Below the pieces are notes generated by a model, which was given only the letters and a program-made list of their open reading frames with translations, did not search any database and was not told the DNA's origin. Shown here piece after piece: positions 1 to 10,911 of a stretch of 31,603 nucleotides of DNA. Both the position numbers and the translations under genes were made by a program. Each line of letters begins with the position of its first letter. Position 1 is the stretch's first letter. Source of the DNA: Phallusia fumigata (lineage: Eukaryota > Chordata > Ascidiacea > Phlebobranchia > Ascidiidae); NCBI GenBank assembly GCA_008931825.1, contig QXVZ01025363.1, forward strand, positions 1 through 31,603. Reading direction: 5' to 3'.

Positions 1-3000
1 AGGGAAAAGTAAGTTAGGCCACCTCCGTTAAAAACCTTGATGGCCAAAATTTTGTACCTGATAGGTTTACCGTGAATTATGACCCAGGCGATTTTTGTGG
101 ACGTCTTAGATCACAGAGCAGACCTCTGGTATTAAACAGCGCCCCTAATTGACCGCACACTCTCTATGTACACCCAAATGTTTCAAACACACAAGGCCAA
201 GTAATACACCCATAACCACGGTAGCCCAGTGAGGCCCAAACGGCACGCGTCACAGAAACCTGATTCGTGTATGTTTAACCCCCGGATTAACTACTTTACC
301 AGGGGGTGCAGTTTGGCTCGGTCGGTTAACTAGGTCATGCATCGTTGCATACGCGAACCGCAACGGATTTTTGCGGGTAATTACCATTAGCCCATAGGCA
401 AGTGTGCTTTGGGTTACAATCATATTTTTTGGTGGAAGTGCATATAAAAAGCCTTATGCCTCGATGCAACTGCTGTAAACTGGCCAGCCATACCGGCATT
501 ATTGTTCATACATCACTGTATGCGAGCGCGAAGCCCACAATACGTATTACCAAACCAGAGCCGGGTTTCAATGTGCGAGGCTTAGGCTGAAAAACTTTCT
601 GTGGGATTCCAGTCCCCGACCCAAGAGTCACCGCTGCTTCAATTCGTTGAGTTTTACGTGTAGCTCTGAAAAGCCGACTTTGGGTTAATACTACGCCTCT
701 TCATAATCTGGCGTACTACTTTGAACGCAGAAATGTTTTTAAACATCTCTTTACAAAAACACCTCGCCAGCTGCATGATATAAAGCGGCCCTGGAAAACA
801 CCTTGTTAACATAAGCCCGCAAAACTCTACGATACGGACTTTCACCTGCCATGGAGCCGCTAAACATGTGTATTCACAACCTTGGAAGCTCTGCCTTGCT
901 GTGTAAACACTTTGCGGTGATGCGTCATTAAGGGCGTACGGAATGGAATGTAAAAAACATTGCTTGCAGGCAAATGCTTTTTGTGATAGGAACGCCATAA
1001 CGTGACTTATACCACAAGTACTGACTAACACCCCCTGGTTTCCTTTACGTTTAAGCCCCCATTGCGGCCGATGACCAAAAATTCCATTATGGCTTTATCT
1101 AACGCAATGTTTCTCGACTCCCAAGTAAAAGGTTTTCAAGAGACTACCTCGCGACGTGCAAAATATTCTTAACTGCATACCAAAATACTCGTCACTTTCT
1201 ATTCTTTTTTAACGCCTGATAAACACAATCCCTTGTTACGCAATATCACTAGCGACAAATTGTGTTGCTCTGAAAAGCTTGAGAAACGCTGGTCTATTTG
1301 TATCGGGTACGAGCATGAACAGCTAGTGTATTAATACGATTGTCGTGAACATATACTACCCCTAATATTTGTAACGATAAAGAATGGCTGCCCTGCTTCT
1401 TCAGACAAAGATGTCACACACGGAATGACTGTTTGCATGCTCGATTAAAGCCGGTTCCCAGCGAGCTTCGTGCAATCAGCAGTAGCGAATTTTAAAATTT
1501 CATTTACAGTCAGTCATAGAAATTACAAAACACATTTTCTGTGGTTCGATGCGTAAAGTTTGCTCATAGACGCTTTCATTTATGTCTTCTAATCAACCAA
1601 GTAAATGAGAATTTCACCGGCATTCTAATACTAAGCTCCACTTCTATGCATTCTGCTGTTAAAATGAGTGATTACCCAATGACAGCCTGTTTGCATTGCG
1701 CAGCGGTCGACGGCATCGGTTTAGTGGCTGTTGAAACGCACCTTCAGCGAGAGGCAAGCCATCAGTGGGTTATTTGTATTGATGAGCATTCTACACACGC
1801 CGCGCATGCATTCTATGCATTAGTATCTCTGCTCCGGTTCGTGCCTAACGCTTTAAAAAGATTAGGTCGGATTTTGTTAGTATAATTTGGAGCTATAGAG
1901 GGCTCGTATAAGCTTTAGGAATGTTCCCTTGATTTCTGTATCTGTACTGGAGGTCTTCTTAGTCTTGTTTGTCTTCCAAATGGATTGTGCAGCCTGTTGC
2001 GTACTGTTTGCAAAGCCATTAGAGCCGAGTTTGGGATGTGAAGGACTCAAATGCAAATGTTTCTGCAAGCGCTGACCATAGTGGGTCAGTAGGTACTGAC
2101 TATCCCAGCGATTTAAATATTTTTCTAGTGTCTAAAGCTGCTTTTTGCCTTCCTGCTTTGAACCAACGTTGGTACCTTTATATCCTGTTTCCATCACACC
2201 ACAAACTGAGGGCACATATTAACGAATGACAGTGCTTTCATTGGTTTACCTTTTGTGTGGTCAGACAGGTCGGACCTTGCAGTTATCAAGGCATCAAATG
2301 CTAACATGCTAATCTTGGGACCAAGAAACCGGATCAACTTAAACTTCGTGACGAGACACATCACCGTCTTACACATCAACGTGGGTGTTAGCTTTCGTGT
2401 AGGACAGCTGTGGAAACAACAAATATTTAAAGCCTTTTTCTTCTATTTCCTATCCGACTTCTTATCGTTTTGGAGATTTCAAGTGAGGTTTTGTTAAGCC
2501 TCGGTGGTAAATTATCTGGCTCAACGAATTGCTTCATCTTCGTTTTGAATAGAGGTAGTTACTACGCTCATATATGGTCATAATATTTTCCACTAGCCGT
2601 ATGGGCCATATGAACATTTTCGGAAGCTGATGAGGTTAGCGCACTCAAGTGTAAAAACCGCAATTTGTGGTCGGTTCGAGGCAGATTATTGGGGAACCTG
2701 TTTAAGAAGGTTTACCAATCCTACTTAAAAGGCAAATTAACCGTTTACCGAGCCAACCGCTGTGACTGGATAAGCGCTGTAATGTTTATTGCAGCTGTTT
2801 GAAGATCCGCCGCGATTACCACCCGTCAGAACTCAGAAAGCCCAAACAAATAGGTCCCGCTTTACCGTTACCGGTATCTATTATCTGTTTATGCGAAAAC
2901 TGTTTCTTGTGTGCGCGACGGTATTGGGAGAAAAAGTGATAAAAGCCCAATATGGCTTAAGAAGATTTTTGCGGTTTCTGCAACTTCGCGGGCTCAAGTA

Positions 3001-3761
3001 CACTTCTGCGCAGAAATATATTTTGTAAGCACAGAAAATGGGTATTGTTTGTTTTATGTCCATCGCCAAACGGCAAAGTGCACCTGAATGGATAAAATTT
3101 GCCTAAGTACTGCTGTCTAGCTATCTATAGTATTTCATTTCCACTGGCAAATTAAATCCTTGGCAGAAATTTATTGCTGCGTTGCAGCCCTGACCATTTA
3201 AGTTGGTTTGATTGTTTGTTTGTTTCATTTTATCCTTGGGAGATTTGGCAACGCCTGAATGTTTGTAATTTGGTGACTGTAATTTGGGTCAACCCTTTAA
3301 TTCGGGGTCCACTGGGTTGGAGCAATGTCGCTTAAGTTTCTTGCTCAGGGAAAAACAAGCGACCGAGACAGGATTAGAACCCACAACCTTGTGAGCACAA
3401 GGTGGTGGCGCTAACCACTCGGTCTTGGCGGACCAAAAACGATTAAAACTGTTGCTTAACTTTCTTGATTAAGAAAACAGGTAAGGAACCTTAACTCACG
3501 ATACTCTTAATGTGCCATGTTTGTGCATTCACAGATTTCGTGGCAAACCTATATTTTTTGTACCACGACACACAAGTGGTGCTTAAGAAGCCTCTTGAGT
3601 AGGGCCAACTGATTTGTTGCGACCTGGGCGTTAAACAACAAAAAAACAACCTAGATGTTACAGCTTAACAAGCTGTACTGTCACTTAGATGCACAAGCGG
3701 ATCGAAAATGCATCTTACTTAACCATGCCTGGTGTAAAACAACTCGTTGTCTTCACCACAG
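1..3761. other. Stretch without a recognisable gene
   Basis: I find no exon of a recognisable family here on either strand. The longest open frames (about 654-1031 minus, 1541-1885 plus) have no familiar motif, no splice context and no family resemblance, so I treat them as chance. The first ~1.9 kb looks richer in CpG and G+C than the following DNA, judged by eye. The 5' exons of the PWP1-like gene that starts abruptly at 3762 are expected here but are not seen. The only structured item is the SINE-like element near 3230-3435. Confidence 0.5.
3230..3435 (-). repeat. tRNA-derived SINE-like element
   Basis: Read on the minus strand, the segment 3430 to 3360 looks like a degraded tRNA. It has an A-box-like GAGTGGTTAGCGCC at 3420-3407, a small stem-loop at about 3386-3402 (CCTTGTG/CACAAGG), and a B-box-like GGTTCTAATCC at 3381-3371. 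A unique-looking tail follows, running toward 3230 and containing a T/G-rich run (TTGTTTGTTTGTTT on the plus strand). This layout is typical of a SINE with an internal RNA polymerase III promoter. No intact acceptor stem is seen, so a functional tRNA gene is unlikely. The outer boundaries are approximate. Confidence 0.5.
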
Positions 3762-5369
3762 ACGTGTGTTAGCACTTGACACGCGGGAAGACAAGAAACC
3801 AAGCGGAAAATGGAAGATGACTGGTGAAATCGAGAGAATTGCGTGGAATCCTGATGAAACTTCATACTTTGCAGTAAGTTTATGTAATTTCCGCAGCGTT
3901 GTTATCGACTAGAGCACTGGTTTTTAACCTACACGTAATTACACGCATGTGATGAACCTGTTAGTTAAAAATAGCTCTGTTTTGTATTGAGTATGACAGA
4001 AATAGATAAATTAAATTTTGGTAACTTGTGGAAATTAAAATCTTGTTTTTCCCACATTATCAATTTTTTGGCCTGAACAAAAATTGATAATGTGGGGAAA
4101 AAGGTTTAAAACCGCTGGTGTAGAAGCATTCAAATAATGCTTTACTGAATTTATATTTGGTTTAGGCCAGTACTGATGCCGGGACAATATACTACTGTGA
4201 CGTACGGAAACCACGGGCGCCGCTTTACAATTGGCAAGGTCACGAAAAAGCTGTGCCGGCCTTGACCATCTCGTCTGGTCTGCTCTATAGCGCATCAAGT
4301 GACGGGCTACTGAAGACTTGGAGGATACAGGAAGAAAATGCTGTTGAAGTTATGGAAAAAGATTTAAAAATGGTAATAAGCAGCAAAAAATTTTGTTAAA
4401 CCGCTCCTCAATGGTGTTACGGTGTATGGCATATAAGACATGTGCGCATCGTCCACATAAAAAATTACAGGCATACCCTACAAACAGTCAAATTACTTCA
4501 ATATTACAAGTAAATTGACTGCTTATTCCTTCTATCGCTTATTCAGTTACAAACCTTTGGCGCCATACGTTATTTAAGGTCAGCTCTGTAGTTCGATCCT
4601 TGTGCTGTGCGAAAAGGGGAGACCATTAGCTATGTGCCACTTAATTAGGCGAGAGACCACAGCAGTAGTACCCGACCCTTTACTTTGCATACCCCTTTGC
4701 TGAGACTAGCGGCCCACATGGTGACAAAAAGAACAATCTGAAATATCCTGTGGTTATGCATTTTATTAATGAGGTACTTTAGACATAAATTTAGACGGTC
4801 TATTTGGCAAACATTATTCACAGTCATGCCTGGGAATACTTAGTTCAATTGAAAAGCAATGCTAGTAAATTAGTCGCGGCTCACCCGAGGCCTGCGAAAG
4901 GCACATCAGTTGAGAAACGCTGGGCTGGAGGGTTAATATTATTTGGTCCTCCGTTACGAACAATTGTACATAGGGGATGGTCCACTGTTTCCACATCAAC
5001 CCTGACGTCAACGGAATGCTTGCGATTGGTGGAGAAAAGGGCGGGGTCCGGTTGTGGAACGCCTCCTCATACGACGAAAGTTAGTTTTATGTTTATTAAG
5101 TTTATTTGTTTTTTACTATGAAAAAAAACTTTTCACTTACTATGAAAATTGTAACTTTAGTTTCAAAATACATTGTGAACGATGACGTCACGGAGGAGAG
5201 GGAGCAAACTGGTGATGACGTCACAAGCAACAAGAAACTAAATAGATTTCAACCAAAGCCCGCTAAGAGAAACAAGACAAACTCTGTTCAGCCCAAATCA
5301 AAAAAGCTGAAAAAGCGACATTTGAATTCGAAACGAAAACAGATGCGGGCTCTGTTATATAACTCCTGA
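3762..5369 (+). CDS. PWP1: PWP1-like WD40 protein, 3' four exons (5' end not found)
   Basis: Exons 3762-3873, 4166-4372, 4974-5079 and 5161-5369 join in phase to give the last 210 residues and a TGA stop. The segment TGEIERIAWNPDETSYFA continues into ASTDAGTIYYCDVR, a WD repeat with SSGLLYSASSDGLLKTW, and then GMLAIGGEKGGVRLWN. This parallels the C-terminal blades of PWP1 (GQIERVTWN, ASTDDG, VTASADKYVKIWD, AFGGQKEGLRVWD). PWP1 is a nucleolar/chromatin WD40 propeller protein linked to rDNA transcription and ribosome biogenesis. The last exon adds a lysine/arginine-rich tail of about 65 residues (for example KSKKLKKRHLNSKRKQMR) that I do not recall in human PWP1. The N-terminal half is not found upstream: the first exon begins after a splice acceptor (CACCACAG) in phase, so at least one intron of over 3.7 kb, a misjoin or a partial copy is implied. 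An AATAAA lies at 5630-5635. Confidence 0.72.
3915..4117. mobile_element. hAT-like MITE in a PWP1 intron, with internal hairpin
   Basis: The left end CACTGGTTTTTAACCT matches the reverse complement of the right end (CAGCGGTTTTAAACCT). These ends resemble the CAGNGGTTCNNAACC termini common in hAT-derived MITEs. The flanking octamers GACTAGAG and GTGTAGAA agree at five of eight positions, compatible with an old 8-bp target duplication of hAT type. Inside, 4046-4068 and 4079-4102 form a nearly perfect 23-bp inverted repeat around a 10-base loop. The element lies wholly within the intron 3874-4165. Confidence 0.5.
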
Positions 5370-5830
5370 CCAATTGTAGGGCGATTTTTTAGTTTACCTT
5401 ATGACGGGCGGCCAAGTTGGACCGATTGATTTAAACACCCATGGCCTGAATCTATTTCAATAAGCGCCTTAAGTTTAAAGATATCTGGTGTCAGTTGACT
5501 TAATTGGAATCAGGTGTTCCTAACAGCTTTGAGCATTTCAGATTTCAAGTTTGTTTTTGACCAATCTCACTTGCCACGCTTTTCCATTACAATGAACCAG
5601 CAATTCAGTGGAGTACCTAACTAGTACAAAATAAAGATGCCATACAACAAATGATGAGCTCTCAACATTTATTTAGTTTCAGGACTTCATGGGTTTCTGT
5701 GCCATGTGCATAACAGAGACTGTTTGGCAAAACAGCCAGATTTTGTAGACTGCTGAATAGGCTAACAATGGCTACAGGCTTACAGCACTATGGGTTCATT
5801 AGAAAATGTTTATTTACATTACAAATAAAG
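5370..5830. other. Convergent 3' intergenic region PWP1/LYAR
   Basis: This 461-bp spacer separates the stop codons of the plus-strand PWP1-like gene and the minus-strand LYAR gene. It holds a plus-strand AATAAA at 5630-5635 (for PWP1) and a minus-strand AATAAA at 5814-5809 (for LYAR). I see no further gene or repeat in it. Confidence 0.6.
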
Positions 5831-7713
5831 CTATTTTAACCGCACTCGATCCTTGGCAACAATAAACTTGGGATTCTTATTGACTTTCTTCAGAAACAAT
5901 GCCTTTAAATCGTTTTCTGATTTTATGCGGTTGTCTGTCTCATAAGTAGAATATTCAGCCAGTACCTACAAAAAAATTAAATTTAAAGGTTTGGTTCAAA
6001 TGCAAGGAGTGTTGGAATTTGTCAAACCTTTTTTCTCAGCTTTTTGATTGACATTTCCTTGTCTTGTGAATTCTTTAGACATATTCGGATTGTTTTGTTC
6101 CAAGGAAATTTTTTTGCATTTTCCGTTTGGACAGTTAAGTTTTCATCTGAAAAAGCAATAGTACTGATTAAACTCTTGCGGTTGACTAAAAAAATTAATA
6201 CAAAATATCTAGCGATCAAGTAAGCTGAGAAGAGTATTCTAGTGCATATTTACATTTGAGGAGACTTATCTACAACCTGGTGTACAATTTAAAGTAGTTG
6301 ACCCAGCTATGATACATCATGTGTCTGAAGCAGCAACCATGGTGTTTATGATCTGGCTTTTAGCTACCCACTCCATTGGGCCTGTATAACTCATTTGTAC
6401 AATAAAACTTACTAATATAATGTGAAAGTAAAATAGTGGAAATATGGCAATGATTTTACCTTGATCTTCTGTTTCAACACATATTTTTTTAGCCACTGTT
6501 TCTTCTCCGTTCTCCGCATTTTTTCTCTTTTTACTTTTCTTTTTCTGTTGAGGTTCCTCAATAATGGATTTGACATTTTCTGTGAAGCAAAAGTTGTTTT
6601 GGGGCATAACTTATATTTTTCACTTTAAAGGGACAAATGTAGGTCAATTCGTATCTCTATTATGCAATATTTTACTAACCTTTGGTTTCAAGTACTGCTG
6701 GTTTATTGGCAGATGAAAATATTTCCCAAACATCTTCTGTCAGCTTTGTATCTCTTATTTTCAAACTGTTTTTCAAAAAGTTCTGCAACAACAACAGGTT
6801 TAGAATATGAAATTTATTCCTGAATTTTGTTTTTAATTTTGGCAACAATAATTACAATATAGACATTTTAGTTAACTGCAATCTTACAAGTCAATATGTG
6901 TGTGTAAATCATTTTCCACATTTCAACAAACCCTGTTAACATCAGTGATTGTTAAAAATGTTTTGCACACTATTCTTATTAAAAGAGGTTTGTCACATTT
7001 TTTTAATCCAAAGTGATGATAATCAGGTTAACTCTTCTCCCATGGTTATGGCCCAGGGTTCCACAAACTTACCAAAAATTTTCCTCGCTTTCTTGGGATA
7101 TTGCTGTATTCTTGGAGTTTCTCGAGAAGCTCCTTTAGCTTTGGGTTGCTCGATCCACAGGTTGCTGATGCTTGTTCAATCTTGAAATGTGTACGTTGTT
7201 TAAACTTTCAGGGCAATTTACAGAAAAAAATACATTAAAGCTGCTATCAAAAGGCAGAAATGGTATTCTGACAATTTTTTAAAATTCAGATGGTCTTCTT
7301 CGGAAATTTTGAATGTCCAAAGATTGAAACTGAAAGTGCACAAGTACATTTCTGGTGCACAAAGATTTGGACAAAAAGTTATAAATGTTTTCGAACCTTT
7401 TTTATCCAGTCTTTCTGTTTCTCTTCTCCTTTGTTGGGTTTTGCTTTAAATCCAGCAGCAGAATACTTTTCAACTTCCGATATGCAGCTTGTATGGGATA
7501 TGTAGTCATCACCCCTGACATATTAACACATCTTTGGCACATACACAAAACGAATATGGCAACGAAAATATTTCTGACAAATGAAACTTACCAGAAGTCT
7601 TTTGAACAGTCGATACATGTTAAATATTCGCAATTTCTGCATCCACTCGCGTGTTTGTCAACTTTGTTTTTCTTCAAAGATTCACCACAGCCGTTACATG
7701 TGAAGAAAACCAT
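5831..7713 (-). CDS. LYAR: LYAR, cell growth-regulating nucleolar zinc-finger protein
   Basis: Seven minus-strand exons (7713-7592, 7514-7397, 7180-7073, 6782-6680, 6579-6460, 6146-6028, 5965-5831) join in phase to 274 residues plus TAG. The N-terminus MVFFTCNGCGES is nearly identical to the LYAR start. The first C2HC finger uses C6, C9, H21 and C25; the second uses C33, C36, H48 and C51, with the family signature CIDCSKDFWGDDY across the exon 1/2 junction. Exon 5 encodes a lysine-rich nucleolar-type stretch (KKKSKKRK). Exons 6-7 encode the conserved C-terminal winged-helix-like domain beginning KFPWNKTI and including SIKKLRKK. LYAR is a nucleolar protein involved in pre-rRNA processing and transcription control. 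It is shorter than the human protein (about 379 aa) because the disordered basic middle is reduced. It shares a 371-bp upstream region with MRGBP. Confidence 0.93.
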
Positions 7714-8084
7714 GTTTATACTGCTAAAAACTTAGTACTTTTTATAAACAACGTGCTAACTAAACTAGTCCTACTCTGACACGTGGGTTATTACCATTAG
7801 GGGATTTTTCCATGAAAACCTGATTTGTACAATGTTTCTGTTTTGTAATTGCAACTTTTTCCAAATATTTTAAACTACTTGTCAGAAATAGAAAAGGTAA
7901 GAAACAATTTCCCAGTGTAAAGCAAACTCCTTCATAAAGTCTTAAAACTAAAAAAAGCGTAATCTTTGTGCTGTTATGGATTGGCAAATGCCAATATCCA
8001 ATGAGGGAAAGGCCTTTGCGCGTCTTTATTTGTTGGTTCGCGTGTTTTGTTATTGAACATAATTCCGTTCAGAATTATTAGGTA
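7714..8084. promoter_or_regulatory. Bidirectional promoter region LYAR/MRGBP
   Basis: Only 371 bp separate the divergent ATG codons of LYAR (minus) and MRGBP (plus). A cluster of three CCAAT-type motifs lies inside: ATTGG at 7980-7984, CCAAT at 7991-7995 and CCAAT at 7998-8002. This inverted arrangement is common in metazoan bidirectional housekeeping promoters bound by NF-Y. CG-containing motifs (TTTGCGCG, TTCGCG) follow at about 8017-8042. No TATA box is evident at a convincing distance. That this region drives both genes is inference. Confidence 0.5.
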
Positions 8085-9135
8085 ATGGCCGCCACAGTTC
8101 CAATACATTGGAATTCGGAAACGGAAGTATGTTTGTTTTATGCAATGCGTGGCCAGAAGCCAGTCGGTAAGTTTATCCACATATATAGTCAACACTAAAG
8201 TTTGACAGTGTTTAAACCTTGTTGGTGTGTTAATGTTCTTCTGAGTTAAGTTAAGTAGAAAATTGGTGCAATTTAGGTATCAATAAGCACTTTCATATGA
8301 TGTGTATACATCGGAAGTTTTGCGAATCTATTGGACAGTCAGTCTCAAGTGAACAACTGTGGGAACATCTTGGAACGATGTACAACTTAAAAGCATTGGT
8401 AATTATATCTAATACATTTTTCATCCCTCAGTTGTACCCAAATTTGTTTTTGTGGTAGAGTGGCAAACAACTATGTAAATAGTGTTTTAATAGTGCAAAC
8501 ATGTAACACCTTACACACAAAAATTTCAAGGGATTCTTTGGTGGGTAAATTTTTCTGACCAAACCACCAGGTATTAAGTACTGTACTTGTTGGAAGCACA
8601 AGGTATAGACTAAATACTAACTTGGTGAAAAAATGCCAGCCTTTGTTCTTCATATTTAAAAAAATGCTGTCCACTTTTCTGGATAGGAAGCATTTTAGTT
8701 GTTTTCCCTTTCCCCCCTGCTTAGAATTGCTCACAACATGACATTTTATTACTTTGCCATCAGTGCCTGTAATTTTGAGGTTCATAATTTTGCAGGATGA
8801 ATCAGAGGTGACTCCTTTCAAAAACACAAGATCAGAATTCAGACTACCTCCTGAAATATTAAACTGCAAAAAAGCACAATCCAAATCATCAGTGGATGAA
8901 AATGTGGATGATGACGGTTTGTTTCGGCTTAATAATTTTTACAAAAATTGTGACATCATTGGTGTTCATAACAATTCTGTCAAAGTTACATATTTAACTT
9001 TTCCACAAACATTTCCAAGGGCCTCCAGTGAAGGTAACTACAAAATCAAACCGTAAAAGATCAAGGCAGTCTGCCCCATCAACACCAAACCCATCTAGTC
9101 CTGCTGTTCCAACTGTGAAACGAAGAAGGCAATGA
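8085..9135 (+). CDS. MRGBP: MRGBP, MRG/MORF4L-binding subunit of the NuA4/TIP60 complex
   Basis: Exons 8085-8166, 8277-8398, 8796-8916 and 9020-9135 join in phase to 146 residues plus TGA. The product begins MAATVPIHWNSETEVCLFYA and continues with MRGQKPVG, then INKHFHMMCIHRKF and QLWEHLGTMYNLKAL. These match the Eaf7/MRGBP domain ([37 protein letters not shown]). Exon 3 gives DESEVTPF and LPPEI, as in the family's ESEILPFPN and LPEEI. The C-terminus NPSSPAVPTVKRRRQ parallels human NPSSPSAAKRRRT. The protein bridges MRG15-type chromodomain proteins to the NuA4/TIP60 histone acetyltransferase complex. It is shorter than the human protein (204 aa) because the acidic linker is reduced. Polyadenylation signals follow at 9302-9307 and 9367-9372. 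Confidence 0.93.
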
Positions 9136-9465
9136 GCTCAGGACAGAGAATTTGTGAATAATGCACTTCCTATTGTCCTGCTAATAATGTTAGCTACATT
9201 ATTATGGTTGTCATGTTTTAAAGGGGTGTATGACAATACCTAATGGACTTGTTTTGACCGAGGGTGGAACTCTCATTAAAACACTGCTTTATTCCCTTCA
9301 AAATAAAATGGTATAACCCGTAAGTTTTGAGTTAAAAATTGTGTCCTTATCTGTTTGTACAAGTTGAATAAAATGATACGCATTGATGGATAATGCATTT
9401 GTTTTATTGACATAAATATGCACATAAAAACAGTTCCATTGTGTTTTTTATAGTTGTTTACAAAC
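9136..9465. other. Convergent 3' region MRGBP/MRPL44
   Basis: This 330-bp spacer holds two plus-strand AATAAA signals for MRGBP (9302-9307, 9367-9372) and a minus-strand AATAAA at 9408-9403 for MRPL44. The two 3' UTRs therefore end within a few tens of bases of each other and probably overlap. No other feature is seen. Confidence 0.6.
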
Positions 9466-10846
9466 TCATTGGGAACCCAGTATTTGTTGTCTTTGTTGCA
9501 TCAAGGGTATAAAAAGTTTCTCTAAAAACTGATCGTCAACAGCAACTCCCATTTTAACAACCCTGGAATTAGTTTCAACTCCATAAATTCGCTTTAGTAC
9601 CAATTTCGCAGCATCAGTCTCAGCATGTTCTATAGTTTCACCAGCACCTTCAGTCAAGAGCTCTTTGTCAGAGAACAAAGCAATAAAAAATACAGGCAAT
9701 GAGGTGCCAATGCCAGACTGCCTTACAAGCCTAGCTTCTGGACCAGGTTTGCCCTGTTTCTCCAATTCATGCGCTAAAACCTTCATTGGGTTTGAAGGTT
9801 TCCATATGTCATGAACGATATCCTGTCCAATAAGGTGGGGTATGATAAAGTCCAATATAAACTTTCCAGCAGCAACTTTTCCACCACCCCCGCTTGCAAT
9901 TGCTCCGATGCTTGCTTGAAATGATTCAGCCAATACATCAGTTGTTGGAGGAAAAGGATTACACTGTATAAAATCTATGTAACCCAAATTTTCAGCGATA
10001 TGTGACATCAGTTCAGTTCTACATAAAAAGTTCAGGACTGCAGATTTGCCCTCGTCACATAGTTTGGGGTAGGATAGGTCAACATAGTGCTTCACAAATT
10101 CGCAGACGAAGACTTGTCCCTTTGTGCATAGATCACTGTAGTCAACAACATCCTCCCTTTCAGGTAATGGTTGAGTGAATGCTGCTCTGAGGTCATCATC
10201 TGCAACATCTATTTGAAGGCGTAGCCTGTAATAAAAATACATTTAAGGGTTTTATGTATTAGACAGTTAGTAAAGCAAATATAATGTCAGGACTACAAGG
10301 GCTAAAGTTAATCACTTGATTTGTATCAATGTAAGTTAGGCAACTAAGTTGACTTGAAGCTTTTGAGATTAGATCTGTCAAGTTCGTTAGGACGCTATAA
10401 GAAGTGAAAATAGTGGAGGGCACATCTGATGTAGCAAGGTTAAATGTGCTGCAGCTAAACCACCATTATAAAGTGTTATGTGATGGGGGCTAGATAGTGA
10501 GTTTTGGTGCATCATGAGAAATTGGCTGGGGAACAGTTTTTGGGACCAGCCGAGGGGGCTCTTACACCACCACTCACTTGAAAGCAGCAATCTCTGCTTC
10601 ATAATTCCAGTTTTCCCTCGTAGATCTCGGTTGTGGGGCTTCCACTCCTTCAAGGTTCTGTTTATGGGCCATGGCCAAATACCAATGCTTTTTCCAACGT
10701 GCAAACATAATTGAATTTTTGTTTACTGTCTCAAATTGCGGATTTCCTGGTTTGGCTGTGTACATCCGAGCTGTTTGGCTTGAGGCAGCAAGAATTTGTG
10801 TACAAAGTGGATACTGTAACCTCAGCAGGCGCTGCATGGTTAGCAT
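9466..10846 (-). CDS. MRPL44: MRPL44, mitochondrial large-subunit ribosomal protein mL44
   Basis: Two minus-strand exons (10846-10578 and 10225-9466) encode 342 residues and a TGA stop. The N-terminal ~30 residues are rich in R, L, S and A with few acidic residues, as expected for a mitochondrial targeting peptide. RENWNYEAEIAAF matches the family's KPNWDYHAEIQAF. Exon 2 carries the RNase III-like fold and then a double-stranded-RNA-binding-type segment: NPMKVLAHELEKQG, PEARLVRQSG, LPVFFIALFSDKELLTEGAG and ETDAAKLVLKRIYG, all closely parallel to mL44. The protein is a structural component of the mitoribosome; the family has lost RNase III catalytic activity. The start is placed at 10846; the next in-frame ATG at 10837 is a near-equal alternative. 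The start lies only 15 nt after the CMC4 stop on the same strand, implying a shared primary transcript. Confidence 0.94.
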
Positions 10847-10911
10847 TTTGTATGTTTACTTTTATTTGTCCTTGTCCAGTTGTTTTTTAAAGCCTGAACA
10901 ACAAACTTGAT
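10847..10911 (-). promoter_or_regulatory. CMC4-MRPL44 intercistronic junction
   Basis: Only 15 nt (AAGTAAACATACAAA) separate the CMC4 TAA from the MRPL44 ATG on the minus strand, too short for an independent promoter. An AATAAA hexamer overlaps the CMC4 stop codon. Candidate 3' splice sites for trans-splicing are a T-rich GTTTGTTGTTCAG inside the CMC4 coding end, about 55 nt upstream of the ATG, and an AG directly after the stop. Which is used, if any, cannot be decided from sequence. Confidence 0.5.

Noticed and set aside
654-1031. 125-codon open frame on the minus strand
   Set aside because: No familiar motif, cysteine- and phenylalanine-rich composition typical of chance frames, and no splice or promoter context.
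1541-1885. 114-codon open frame on the plus strand
   Set aside because: No recognisable domain, and it does not extend into flanking splice sites that would make a gene model. It was considered as a missing PWP1 exon, but nothing resembles that protein.
3360-3430. Functional tRNA gene on the minus strand
   Set aside because: A and B box resemblances exist, but no acceptor stem pairs properly. A SINE head is the better reading.
8471-8884. 137-codon minus-strand frame
   Set aside because: It overlaps MRGBP intron 2 and exon 3 on the opposite strand; the plus-strand exon is clearly conserved, so this is a shadow.
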